A stretch of DNA of 29,151 nt, taken from positions 1-29,151 of IMG/VR virus record IMGVR_UViG_3300020176_000067; one strand, written 5' to 3'. Both the position numbers and the translations under genes were made by a program. The stretch is from a virus. Shown piece after piece: positions 6,353 to 15,178 of the stretch (position 1 is the stretch's first letter; the number at the start of each line of letters is the position of its first letter). Below the pieces are notes generated by a model, which did no database searches, was not told the origin of the DNA, and saw only the letters and a list, made by a program, of their open reading frames with translations.

Positions 6353-8868
6353 TGGCAGTTAGCGACTTAAATGTACGAATAGCGGTAAATTTTAGGGAGT
6401 TTGACCGCTCTATGAGGCAAGTGGAAGCGCGGATGAGAAAATCAGCCGAGCAACTACGCGGAATGGCCGACGGCCTATCTATGTCGCTTACATTGCCTTT
6501 AGTAGGTATTGGAGCCGCCGCAATTAAGGCTGCAGGTGATTTTGAAACGCTCGACAAGGCGTTAAATACCACAATGCGAAACGCCGGCTATACAACCGAA
6601 CAGGCGGCCGCAGAACTTGAGAAATTAAGGCAAGTCGCGCTGGCTCCTGGTATTGATTTGGAACAAGCTGTTAAAGGCTCCATTCGTTTGCAGTCGGTAG
6701 GATTTTCAGCAGAACGAGCGCGGGTAACTATTGCCGAGCTTGCTAACGCATTAGCCGCGTCCGGTGGTAGCGCCGATCAACTCGACAGCGTAACGCGGCA
6801 ATTCTCGCAGATGTCATCTAAGGGCAGAATATTGCAAGAAGACCTAAGCGTAATTCTTGAAAATATGCCTGGTTTGGCTAAAACAATCAAAGATACTTTT
6901 GGTACAATTAGCGCCGACGCCTTACGCGATGCCGGCGTATCAGCGGACGAGTTTATAGACAAAATAACACAGGGCCTTGCAAAAACCGAGCGCGTACAAG
7001 GCGGAATTGCGAACGCCGTAAACAATGCGCAAAGCGCGTTAAAGCAGTTTTTTGCAACCATTGGAACCGAAATAAATAAGGTCTATAATATAAACGAAAT
7101 TGCAGACGCTTTTTCGGAAACACTTGGAAGGCTCGCAGATTATTTCCGTTTACTCGATCCGGAAACGAAAAAAAGTATTTTGAACTTTGCGCTTTTTGCG
7201 GCGGCACTTGGCCCGGCTATTAAAGTGATGCAGTTATTTTATTCCGGAGGTGTTGCGGTTGTGCAGGGGATTAGATTTATAGCTGACGGCCTTAAAAATT
7301 TATCAGGAGTAACGCTTAACGCGGTCGCGGCGCTGCAAAAGATGACAGTTGCGCAAAAAGCACTTGCGGCCGGTACAGTTATCGGAGCCATTGCGTTATT
7401 GGCTGGCGCTTTTGTTTTGCTTAGCGATAAAATTAAAAACGCAAATACAGCTTATGCGACATTATCCGAAATACGCGCAAAAGCAAACGAGCAAGTAAGC
7501 ACCGAACGCGCCGCAATTATTCCACTCATTGCCATACTAAAAGACGAAAACGCAACGAGGGACGAAAAAGCAAAAGCGCTTGGAAGGTTGCAGGAAATTT
7601 CGCCTAAATACTTCGCAAATCTTGACATTGAAAAATTAAGCATTGCGGAGCTTACTAAATTGCAAGATCAATACATTGAAAGCCTATTAAGAGCGGCAAG
7701 AGTCAAGGCAGCCGAGGAAAAATTGATTGAGCTTGACAAAGAACGGATAAGGCTGGAGGAGCAAAAGTTAAGATTGACGCAAAAAAGCACCGTAGCTTTT
7801 CAGCAAGCAACGGCCGGATTTGGTTCGTACACAGCATTAGAAAAACAATCATCAGCAGTTAAGCAAGAGTTGATTGCGGACACCGACCGAGCCTTGCAGT
7901 CAATTAAAAATCAGACTGATGCCGTAACCGGATTAATACGCGCAAATTTAGACCTCCCGCAAACGACTAACAATGTAAAAAACGCAACAGGCGACTTAAA
8001 TAAAGCAACCGACGCAAATACCGAATCCACCTTAAAATCCGCAAAAGCAATTAAGGAGCAAAAAGACCGCTATCAGGAACTTTTTGATTTAATGGACGAA
8101 ACAGAAGCGCGGGCGATAAAATTAGAGGCAGCGACGCGAGCTTATTATGATGCGGTTGCAATACAGCGTTTTCAGGCTAATTTTGGAGCAGATCCGACCG
8201 CGCCAAGCGAGGGAGATATTCAGGCGGCTTTTCCACAGGCAGACCAACAAACGCCTGGTATATCATTTACGAACGAAGAGCTTTCAAGTTTAGATGCGCT
8301 ACGTGAAAAGCTAAAACTAACAAGAGAAGAACAGGAGGCGTTTACCTATTCAACAGGCGACTTTTTCGCGATGTGGAAGGACGGCGGCGAAGCTCAAAAA
8401 GCGATGACCGATTCCGTTTTAAATTCGATACAGTCGCTAAACAGTCAAGGCTCCGCATCGTTTCAGGAATATGCAGCGGCGGCGGTTAGTTCTGCATTGC
8501 AGGTAGCTAAATCAATGGCAATTGAGGGTATATTTAAAGCGGTTAGCTCTGCAATGAAGTTGCCATTCCCGGCAAACATCGCAGCGGGCGCACTCGCAGC
8601 GGGCGCGGTATCGGCGCTGTTTAACAGACTGCAATCAAAAATACAACCTCCAAAACTCGCTCAGGGTGGTTTGGCGTACGGGCCAACGCTTGCAATGGTT
8701 GGCGATAACAGAATGGCGGGAATAGATCCGGAGGTTATTGCGCCTTTATCAAAATTGCAAGATATGTTAGGCGGTTCGCAGCGCGTAGAAGTTATGGGTA
8801 AAATATCCGGACGCGATTTGATGTTAGTAATGAACAAAGAAGTTGAATCAACAAATAGATACCGATAA
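6352..8868 (+). CDS. Tape measure protein
   Basis: 838 aa, the second largest product of the late region. The N-terminal 240 residues match the tape-measure N-terminal region: RMRKSAEQLRGMADGLSMSL, then AAIKAAGDFETLDKAL, a long alternating Ala-rich helical domain, GRILQEDLSVILENMPGLAK and ANAVNNAQSALKQFF. Hydrophobic segments lie near residues 340-362 (TVIGAIALLAGAFVLL) and 740-760, and charged coiled-coil stretches lie between. The C-terminus (SGRDLMLVMNKEVESTNRYR) is a common ending in Bacteroidota phage tape measures. The protein sets tail length and is ejected at infection; its length would fit a tail somewhat over 100 nm by the usual 0.15 nm per residue rule. TAATG links it to both neighbours. 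Confidence 0.85.
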   Translation: MAVSDLNVRIAVNFREFDRSMRQVEARMRKSAEQLRGMADGLSMSLTLPLVGIGAAAIKAAGDFETLDKALNTTMRNAGYTTEQAAAELEKLRQVALAPGIDLEQAVKGSIRLQSVGFSAERARVTIAELANALAASGGSADQLDSVTRQFSQMSSKGRILQEDLSVILENMPGLAKTIKDTFGTISADALRDAGVSADEFIDKITQGLAKTERVQGGIANAVNNAQSALKQFFATIGTEINKVYNINEIADAFSETLGRLADYFRLLDPETKKSILNFALFAAALGPAIKVMQLFYSGGVAVVQGIRFIADGLKNLSGVTLNAVAALQKMTVAQKALAAGTVIGAIALLAGAFVLLSDKIKNANTAYATLSEIRAKANEQVSTERAAIIPLIAILKDENATRDEKAKALGRLQEISPKYFANLDIEKLSIAELTKLQDQYIESLLRAARVKAAEEKLIELDKERIRLEEQKLRLTQKSTVAFQQATAGFGSYTALEKQSSAVKQELIADTDRALQSIKNQTDAVTGLIRANLDLPQTTNNVKNATGDLNKATDANTESTLKSAKAIKEQKDRYQELFDLMDETEARAIKLEAATRAYYDAVAIQRFQANFGADPTAPSEGDIQAAFPQADQQTPGISFTNEELSSLDALREKLKLTREEQEAFTYSTGDFFAMWKDGGEAQKAMTDSVLNSIQSLNSQGSASFQEYAAAAVSSALQVAKSMAIEGIFKAVSSAMKLPFPANIAAGALAAGAVSALFNRLQSKIQPPKLAQGGLAYGPTLAMVGDNRMAGIDPEVIAPLSKLQDMLGGSQRVEVMGKISGRDLMLVMNKEVESTNRYR

Positions 8869-11800
8869 TGGCCGCAATAAGATTTAAGGCAGAATTTGAC
8901 AGTTTCAGCGGCGACCGTTATACGATTGAGATTTGGGATAGATCCTACTCAGGAGATCCAATTCCATTCAATCCCGACTCGCGTGGATTTGCGCTTACGC
9001 ACGAAGCAAGCGACCGAATTAGTACCATAATGGGGACGGAGTGCCAATTCGTTATGTACGCTGAAAATGCAAGCCACGAATTATTTTTTACTGATTTGAT
9101 TGCAAGCGAGGAGGGGCGATTTGTGGTAAACATAACCAAAGGCACAACGCCGGCGGCATACTGGCGCGGGGTTATTTTACCGGACATTGGCAGCTATGAG
9201 GATGCAAGTTATCCATATCAAATTAACGTAACGGCAACGGATGGAATAGCGAGTTTGAAGGATATTAAGTACAACAACGCGGGAACAGCCTACACAGGTA
9301 AAGCGCGCTTAATAGATCACTTAATAAACGCACTTTCAAAAATCCGGTACGTTGATGTACTGTTTACGCCGACTCAACACTTTGTTTCGAGCTTCATTGA
9401 CTGGTGGGAAAACGATCACGCCGCGACCGCGTCCGATCCTTGCGCGTTGTATCAAACATACGCAGATCATTCCGTTTTTTACAAAGACGAAAAAGGCGTA
9501 AAGGACTATTTATCGTGCTATGAGGTAATAGAAAATATCCTAACGAATTTTAACGCGAGGATCACGTTTAACAACGGAACTTTTTGGATCGAACAGATAC
9601 CATACCGAACCGCCGCAACGGTCGTAGGGCGCAATTATGACCGCTCAAAGAACTATTTAGGGTCGGGTAATTTTAGCGCTATTAACACAATCAACCAAAC
9701 AAATACGCTTGCGCTCGAAGCAACTGGAAGATATGAGTTTTTGCCGCCGTTAAAAGAACACCGGCATACTTTTTTGGCTCTTGAACGGTTCAATCTATTG
9801 TCAGGAGTTAAGGCGTTTACAGATACGAATTTCACAGCCGTAACGGTACCAAAGCCGATTAACAGCAACAGCGGAAACACTTATTTTCGGATTTCCGCTA
9901 ACCTTCAATTTACGCTATCAAGTAACACCGCGCCTGGATCTCCCTTTCAGCCGTTTGTTTGCTTATTTAGATTTTATCTAAAAATAGGCGACCGTTTTGC
10001 GCGGCGTACATATACCCTTACTCCACAATACCAAGTACAATACTCGCAGATTGATTTTGTGTCCGGAGTTCAATATATCTACTATGCCGTACCGATTTCT
10101 AACGCAGTCTTTTTGTACAACAATACAAGCGCGATATTCAGCTTTACCAATTTGATAGAGCTTGTTACTACTCAAATAGGCATAAACGCAGATAATTTTG
10201 AATTTAACTTTGAGTTTGTCCGCTTCGAAAAATACGACGGCACGACCATAACCGGAACAACGTTTGACCTTACCTACCAATTAGGCAATCAAACACTTTT
10301 AATACTTCCCGACATTGCCACTGATGAGTACGAGTACACCTCGACAAACTATCTATTCCCAAACAATAGCGTTGTTACTCAAACAAAGTCGCTGTTAGGC
10401 ACGTCCGAAAATCCAAACGCATTGGGCGCTTTGTGGGTTTACAAATCAAGCGCCTATGAACTCGCATTCCTTTGGGGGCCGGGTACAGATCCAAAAAACA
10501 AGCGTTTAGAATATCTACTTTGCGAATTTATAGTAGCGGGGCAGCACGTACCAATTCGTAAGTTGCAAGGGAATGTTTTTGGGAACTTGACAACATTAGG
10601 CCGCGTCGTTTGGCGCGATTCGGTCTGGTTATTGATGCGCGGTACTTGGACAGCTAATGACGATACAATGTCGGGAGAATGGTTCGAGTTAAAATATGGT
10701 ACAGGGTTTAGCACGTCAGCACCTGTCAAAAAAATAGTCACTGCCAACGATCCGCAAATACCGACCGTTCCGCAAACGTCAAGTTCAACCGGGCCATCTT
10801 ATGAGCTTGTTGCCAAACCTCCCGGCACTTTAATTGCGCCTTTGTCGCTCACAACGACAAGCGCCTTGCAACTTAACGCGGGGCCAATTACGACTATCGG
10901 AACGGCGGCGGCCTTGACTGGCGGCGATATTTACGCAGGCGATACGCTCGTTGTTCTTAATCCGCTTACCGGCGATTTTAACGAGTTGACAGTCGCTACT
11001 ACACCAACAACCGGAGCTACTTCAATCGCTGTTACCGGCACGCTAACTGCAAGCTATCCGCAAAACTCGCTACTAATCAAAAAACCAAAAATTGGTACTT
11101 TTAGCCTTCCGCCGGGAACGGCAAACGATTTACTATACCACAACGGAACAGAGTGGGCAGTTTTCCCAGAAGGCAGCGCCTTGCAAGTGTTGCGCGTAAA
11201 CGCAGCAGGCACGGCGCTTGAATGGGCAACTATTACAACGGCATCCGGAACGGTCACAAGTGTAGGCTTAAGTTTGCCGGCTATATTTACGGTAAGCGGT
11301 TCTCCGGTGACGACATCCGGAACCTTAACGGCGGCCCTTGCTACTCAATCAATAAATACCGTTTTTGCCGGCCCGTCAACCGGTTCCGCAGCGGCTCCAA
11401 CATTTAGAGCGTTAGCGGCAGCAGATATACCAAATTTAGACACGTCTAAACTTACGTCAGGAACTTTGCCAATTGCACGCGGTGGCACTGGGTTGGCGGC
11501 ATTGGGTACAGCCTTGCAAGTATTGCGCGTAAACAGTGGAGCGACGGCGTTAGAGTACGCGACTTTATCAGCCATTACCGGCACTTTAGTAGCGGGCCGA
11601 ATCGCAATTGCGGACGGCGCCGGATCGCTAACAACCGATGACGTTTTTCTTTACGACGCTTCCAATAACCGATTGACAATTGGAGCTACTTCGCACGGAT
11701 CGTACCTGTATAACCTATTAGGGCCGACGCAATCAACCGCTTTAAGCTTGTTTGATTTTGGAGCGACAGTAAACGGCTCAAATGTTTATGGGCAAATCCG

Positions 11801-12566
11801 GAATGGCTCAAACTTTAATGGAAGCTCCAACACAATATTAAATATACAGGTTGGAGGAACAAACGCGGGCGATCCGATCATTCAATGGCAAATACCTGGT
11901 ACAGGCGGCACCACGTGGAGCGCTGGTATAGATAATTCAGCCAACGACGTTTTTAGGATTGCACCGGATAACACGCCATCAGTAGGAAGCGCCGGTTTGA
12001 CTATTTCTAAAGATAGTAGAGTTGGTATAAACAACTCAATTCCGCTTGTTGGTTTGGATATGGACGCGGTCACGGATGGAATATTGATGCCATCAGGATC
12101 GACCGCGCAACGACCAACGACCGGATCTACTTTATTGGGTAAAGTACTAAGAACAAATAATGCGTTTGCGGGTCTTGAATATCAGACCACAAATAACAAC
12201 GTACAACAACTAACAAGTTCGCTCAGTCCGTTAACAACCTCTTTAACTTGGTACTCCGGGGCAGGTACAACAGCGGCAACGGGCGTATCGTTTGGAACGG
12301 ACTCTAACATACTTGTTTACCAAATAACATTTACCACAACGTCAAGCCCATCCGGGAATGTGGATGTTTTTAAATATACGTTCCCATCCACAGCGCAACC
12401 GAACCGAATAGGGCGAGTGTTTATAACTCCGCGATCGTTCACCGCCGCAAGTCCTTCGCTTTGCTGGTGGGTAAGCGCACAATCTGCAACCGAGTACACA
12501 ATCGCAATCGCGGGCACTTTGTCCGCAACTACACAATATATCCTAAACATCGAAGTAAGATACTAA
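8868..12566 (+). CDS. Large tail-tip / receptor-binding fibre protein
   Basis: 1232 aa. The first 600 or so residues look like a distal-tail/baseplate hub protein (start MAAIRFKAEFDSFSGDRYTI, followed by an IEIWDRSYSGDPIPF segment). From about residue 640 it becomes a Thr/Ser/Gly-rich fibre. Modules include GTFSLPPGTANDLLYHNGTE, GTVTSVGLSLPAIFTVSGSP, LPIARGGTGLAALGTALQVL and a second copy of the LQVLRVNxxxTALEYAT unit. The GTVTSVGL...LPIARGGTGL motif is a hallmark of phage fibres in Bacteroidota. The last 110 residues are beta-rich and probably form the host-contact tip. It lies directly after the tape measure, as a Dit/tail-tip fusion would. Unlike the 1454-3919 product it has no signal peptide. 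Confidence 0.78.
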   Translation: MAAIRFKAEFDSFSGDRYTIEIWDRSYSGDPIPFNPDSRGFALTHEASDRISTIMGTECQFVMYAENASHELFFTDLIASEEGRFVVNITKGTTPAAYWRGVILPDIGSYEDASYPYQINVTATDGIASLKDIKYNNAGTAYTGKARLIDHLINALSKIRYVDVLFTPTQHFVSSFIDWWENDHAATASDPCALYQTYADHSVFYKDEKGVKDYLSCYEVIENILTNFNARITFNNGTFWIEQIPYRTAATVVGRNYDRSKNYLGSGNFSAINTINQTNTLALEATGRYEFLPPLKEHRHTFLALERFNLLSGVKAFTDTNFTAVTVPKPINSNSGNTYFRISANLQFTLSSNTAPGSPFQPFVCLFRFYLKIGDRFARRTYTLTPQYQVQYSQIDFVSGVQYIYYAVPISNAVFLYNNTSAIFSFTNLIELVTTQIGINADNFEFNFEFVRFEKYDGTTITGTTFDLTYQLGNQTLLILPDIATDEYEYTSTNYLFPNNSVVTQTKSLLGTSENPNALGALWVYKSSAYELAFLWGPGTDPKNKRLEYLLCEFIVAGQHVPIRKLQGNVFGNLTTLGRVVWRDSVWLLMRGTWTANDDTMSGEWFELKYGTGFSTSAPVKKIVTANDPQIPTVPQTSSSTGPSYELVAKPPGTLIAPLSLTTTSALQLNAGPITTIGTAAALTGGDIYAGDTLVVLNPLTGDFNELTVATTPTTGATSIAVTGTLTASYPQNSLLIKKPKIGTFSLPPGTANDLLYHNGTEWAVFPEGSALQVLRVNAAGTALEWATITTASGTVTSVGLSLPAIFTVSGSPVTTSGTLTAALATQSINTVFAGPSTGSAAAPTFRALAAADIPNLDTSKLTSGTLPIARGGTGLAALGTALQVLRVNSGATALEYATLSAITGTLVAGRIAIADGAGSLTTDDVFLYDASNNRLTIGATSHGSYLYNLLGPTQSTALSLFDFGATVNGSNVYGQIRNGSNFNGSSNTILNIQVGGTNAGDPIIQWQIPGTGGTTWSAGIDNSANDVFRIAPDNTPSVGSAGLTISKDSRVGINNSIPLVGLDMDAVTDGILMPSGSTAQRPTTGSTLLGKVLRTNNAFAGLEYQTTNNNVQQLTSSLSPLTTSLTWYSGAGTTAATGVSFGTDSNILVYQITFTTTSSPSGNVDVFKYTFPSTAQPNRIGRVFITPRSFTAASPSLCWWVSAQSATEYTIAIAGTLSATTQYILNIEVRY

Positions 12567-12567
12567 T

Positions 12568-12894
12568 ATGGCTCTAACAACATCAGATACAATTGCAATT
12601 TTTGAGGACGCCGACGGCATTGATTCGGCCGCGCGGCTGTTTAAAGTAGCATCATTGTCTATTAGCTTTAATCTTGAAAGTAACGACGATATGATATGCC
12701 TTTTAACCTTAATAGACAACGAAGGCAACAGGGCAGGAAGTAATATTTATCAAATGACAGGCACGGAACTAACCGGCAAAGAGGCGTCATTTACTACTTC
12801 GCTTGCGACCGTTCGAGCGGCGGTAGAAAAAGTACTTCGGGACAGACTTTTAGCAATCCCGGCAAACTCAGGCAAAACTATTACTTACTCTTAA
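12568..12894 (+). CDS. Hypothetical protein downstream of the tail fibre
   Basis: 108 aa, starting 2 nt after the fibre stop. It contains VASLSISFNLESNDDMICLL and NIYQMTGTELTGKEASFTTS, then a helix ATVRAAVEKVLRDRLLAIPA. It has no signal peptide or membrane span. The position between receptor fibre and holin suggests a minor tail or fibre-associated protein, but no family is recognised. Codon pattern and tight spacing support it as a real gene. Confidence 0.55.
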   Translation: MALTTSDTIAIFEDADGIDSAARLFKVASLSISFNLESNDDMICLLTLIDNEGNRAGSNIYQMTGTELTGKEASFTTSLATVRAAVEKVLRDRLLAIPANSGKTITYS

Positions 12895-12905
12895 ATTATA
12901 CTATT

Positions 12906-13304
12906 ATGAACATTAAACAAAGCATTAATTCTACCAATTTTTATACCGCCGTTATTCTGTTTTTGGGCGGGCTTTTTGTAGGATTCCCAGAGGGCGAAGG
13001 CCGTACAATTGCGGCGGGCTTGTTTGGTATCATTGGCGCGGCGGGCGCGCTCCGAGTGTATTTTAAAAACGCAAAATTGGACATTAAACAGTGGGCAACG
13101 AATGCGAACACTTGGAACTACTTGTTTACGATTTTAAGCGCGTTTTTTCCAATTCTTACTCCGGAAATGTTTGACAAGCTCCAATTGATCGCAGCCGCCG
13201 CAATTGGCGGCAATTGGCAGGGCCTAATTCAGGCGGTTATTAGCTTAGTGACAATTCTATACTTTGCCACTAAAAACAGCGAACCAAAACCAATTCGGGA
13301 ATGA
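12906..13304 (+). CDS. Putative holin
   Basis: 132 aa, with hydrophobic segments around residues 13-28 (FYTAVILFLGGLFVGF), 35-52 (AAGLFGIIGAAGALRVYF), 70-85 (YLFTILSAFFPIL) and 107-122 (GLIQAVISLVTILYFA), and a charged C-terminus (NSEPKPIRE). Size, several membrane spans and position right before an endolysin support a holin, which would form the inner-membrane lesion that releases the endolysin at the end of infection. The last four bases overlap the endolysin start (ATGA). No holin family motif is recognised, so the call is from topology plus context. Confidence 0.65.
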   Translation: MNIKQSINSTNFYTAVILFLGGLFVGFPEGEGRTIAAGLFGIIGAAGALRVYFKNAKLDIKQWATNANTWNYLFTILSAFFPILTPEMFDKLQLIAAAAIGGNWQGLIQAVISLVTILYFATKNSEPKPIRE

Positions 13305-13780
13305 ACCTACACGCGACCGGAGCCGTACTACCGGATTTTTTCCGGTTGGAGGAGTTTGTACACCCTATTATTTTTCGCACTTTTGGAAGTCAGTCGATTA
13401 GGATGGTATCTGCCTTTCAAATTGAGTACGCGACCGCGCTACGCAATTTAATGGGGCCTATACGGATAAATAATTGGCATGTTGGCGGCAATTTGCAAAA
13501 CAGAGGGACGCGACCGAGGGGAGTTAAGCCAAAAGGCGGAGCGGAATTTAGCCAACATTACCTGGCCAATGCGCTCGACACAGATACACCGGATTACAAG
13601 CCTTCGGAAATGGTCGAGTGCATACACGACAACTTCGACCTTTTTTTTAATCTTGGGTTAAGGGCGATCGAGGATGTAAATTATACTCCTACTTGGCTGC
13701 ACGGCGATTGCCGCTTTTTGTGGCCCGATCAAATTAAGCAAATAAAGGAAACAAAGAAATTCATAACAGTACGACCTTAG
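13301..13780 (+). CDS. Endolysin, M15-type zinc peptidase
   Basis: 159 aa with the M15 (D-Ala-D-Ala carboxypeptidase/VanY-like) signature. SQHYLANALDTD supplies zinc ligands His86 and Asp93, and the later EDVNYTPTWLHGD supplies the probable catalytic Glu124 and the third ligand His134 in the WxHxD motif. Such enzymes cut the peptide part of peptidoglycan and serve as endolysins in many Bacteroidota phages. No signal peptide is present, so release depends on the holin encoded just upstream, whose stop overlaps this start. A strong terminator follows within 15 nt, closing the late operon. The length fits a single catalytic domain without a wall-binding module. Confidence 0.8.
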   Translation: MNLHATGAVLPDFFRLEEFVHPIIFRTFGSQSIRMVSAFQIEYATALRNLMGPIRINNWHVGGNLQNRGTRPRGVKPKGGAEFSQHYLANALDTDTPDYKPSEMVECIHDNFDLFFNLGLRAIEDVNYTPTWLHGDCRFLWPDQIKQIKETKKFITVRP

Positions 13781-13794
13781 TTCCTTTTGCCTTT

Positions 13795-13825
13795 AACGTC
13801 TTGTTGTAAAACAGGGCGTTTTTTT
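13795..13825 (+). terminator. Terminator of the late (structural and lysis) operon
   Basis: A 9-bp stem AACGTCTTG (13795-13803) / CAGGGCGTT (13812-13820), with two G-T pairs and an 8-nt loop, runs into seven Ts (13819-13825). It lies 15 nt after the endolysin stop and just before the first early promoter. Confidence 0.85.
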
Positions 13826-13841
13826 ATGTCTGTTTTATTTT

Positions 13842-13896
13842 TGTATAAAAACTATGTTAAAATTTTGGAAATAAAGTAATAATGTATTTACATTTG
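13842..13896 (+). promoter_or_regulatory. Early promoter P1, Bacteroidota type
   Basis: TTTG at 13864-13867, 21 nt, then TACATTTG at 13889-13896 match the -33/-7 elements of Bacteroidota promoters (TTTG and TAnnTTTG). An upstream TGTATAAAAA begins exactly 22 nt before the TTTG. The same three blocks with the same spacing occur at 23944-23998. The promoter sits 21 nt upstream of the ATG at 13918 and reads into the early operon. It rules out the in-frame ATG at 13882, which lies inside it. Confidence 0.75.
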
Positions 13897-13917
13897 CATA
13901 AACAAAAACAGCTAATA

Positions 13918-14484
13918 ATGAAGGAAATTAATGAGTTTCGCAAGCGCTGGCGAATTTACGAGGCGCACGGATTAACGTCGCCTATATGGCGCGAAATTGA
14001 AGGAAGGGGGGAGATATACACTCCTTTAACTTTGGTAATTTTTCACAATGGAAATATCAAAGAAGACAACATCCGATACTATATTGGAAAGCTCTATCAG
14101 GGCGGCTTTTTAGAGCGATCACCGGACAACAAAGCGTTTTACCGAGCCAACAAAAAGGCCGTTGAGGGCATGCAGCATATCGGCAAGCAATTAGGAAGCA
14201 AGCTCCAAGCGCAGACCTTCCTGAACGCTCTTTGTAACGGTACAGGCCGCAAAATATTTGACTGCCTATTTGCAAGCCCTACTAAGTCGGCGACGTTGGC
14301 GAATATTTACGACTATTGCAACGCAGATACGGACAATAAACAAAGTACAATTAGGCAGTTTGTCGGGAAATTTGTTCAAGTGAGCATTGCACATAAAAAC
14401 AAAAAGGCAATTACCTTAAACGCGGACGCGCTCAATATCATTCAACAAATAAAAGAGTTTATTAATGGAACTAACAAAAAGTAA
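13918..14484 (+). CDS. First early gene: putative winged-helix protein
   Basis: 188 aa from the ATG at 13918 (MKEINEFRKRWRIYEAHGLT); the upstream in-frame ATG falls within promoter P1. The first half contains TLVIFHNGNIKEDNIRYYIG followed by KLYQGGFLERS, which looks like a winged helix with recognition helix and wing. The second half contains GRKIFDCLFASPTKSATLAN and a further NADALNIIQQIKEF helix, which could be a second wHTH. As first gene behind an early promoter it may be a transcription regulator of the phage programme, but DNA binding is only inferred from helix pattern. It overlaps the bet-like gene by 20 nt. Confidence 0.55.
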   Translation: MKEINEFRKRWRIYEAHGLTSPIWREIEGRGEIYTPLTLVIFHNGNIKEDNIRYYIGKLYQGGFLERSPDNKAFYRANKKAVEGMQHIGKQLGSKLQAQTFLNALCNGTGRKIFDCLFASPTKSATLANIYDYCNADTDNKQSTIRQFVGKFVQVSIAHKNKKAITLNADALNIIQQIKEFINGTNKK

Positions 14485-15178
14485 TTTGCAGGCCCTTGAA
14501 AGCGCCGGAGTAATTCCACCTGGAACACCACCGGCCCAAGTCGCCATTTTTGCCGAAGCGAGTAGGCAACACGGATTAAGTCCGTTCAAAAAAGAGATAT
14601 ATCTTACTCGCTATCGTACGCGGGATGGGGATAAGTACGCGATTATCGTGGGTATTGACGGATTCCGAATTAAGGCCGCGCAAACGGGGCAGCTCGCAGG
14701 ATGTGACGATATAAAGTACAATCTCAAAAGCGATGGATCCTACCTAACAGCCGCCGACATAAAGGAAAGCGGAAAGTTACCATTAACAGCAACCGCGACC
14801 GTTTATAGAGTTATTAGCGGCGTTCGTTGCCCGTTTACTCACACCGCCGTATTTGCGGAGTTTTACCCAAACGTTGTCAGCGGTAAGGACTTCTCCAAAG
14901 CCGCTCAAATGCCGCTCCAAATGATTGCCAAGTGTGCGGAGGCGTTCGCTTTGAAAAAAGGATTTAGCGATGAACTAAGCGGATTGAACATCGAAGAAGA
15001 AAGGCAGGCGTTTGAAGGGCCACAGGTTCAAACGATTAGCCTGGATCAAATTGACGTCGAAGCAAAGGTAAAATCCATCACGAGCGTGGCCGAACTTGGC
15101 GCACTTTGGAAGGAATTGAACGCTCCGGATTTATATATTGATTTATTTACTCAACGCAAAAAGGAACTAACAAAATGA
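14465..15178 (+). CDS. bet: Single-strand annealing recombinase, Bet/RecT family
   Basis: 237 aa. The diagnostic stretch spans about residues 15-80: PGTPPAQVAIFAEASRQHGL, SPFKKEIYLTRYR, then YAIIVGIDGFRIKAAQTGQL. This equals the L.P..kqIY...r......v.vGIDGfR pattern of phage lambda Bet-type proteins. Later AAQMPLQMIAKCAEAFALKK is the conserved helix before the variable C-terminus. Bet binds ssDNA left by an exonuclease and anneals it to complementary strands. A PD-(D/E)XK exonuclease lies two genes downstream, giving the usual two-component recombination system. The 5' end overlaps the wHTH gene and the 3' end overlaps the repeat gene (ATGA). Confidence 0.85.
   Translation: MELTKSNLQALESAGVIPPGTPPAQVAIFAEASRQHGLSPFKKEIYLTRYRTRDGDKYAIIVGIDGFRIKAAQTGQLAGCDDIKYNLKSDGSYLTAADIKESGKLPLTATATVYRVISGVRCPFTHTAVFAEFYPNVVSGKDFSKAAQMPLQMIAKCAEAFALKKGFSDELSGLNIEEERQAFEGPQVQTISLDQIDVEAKVKSITSVAELGALWKELNAPDLYIDLFTQRKKELTK

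Noticed and set aside
13882-13917. ATG start adding 12 residues to the first early gene
   Set aside because: It overlaps the -7 element of promoter P1, so the transcript would start after it.
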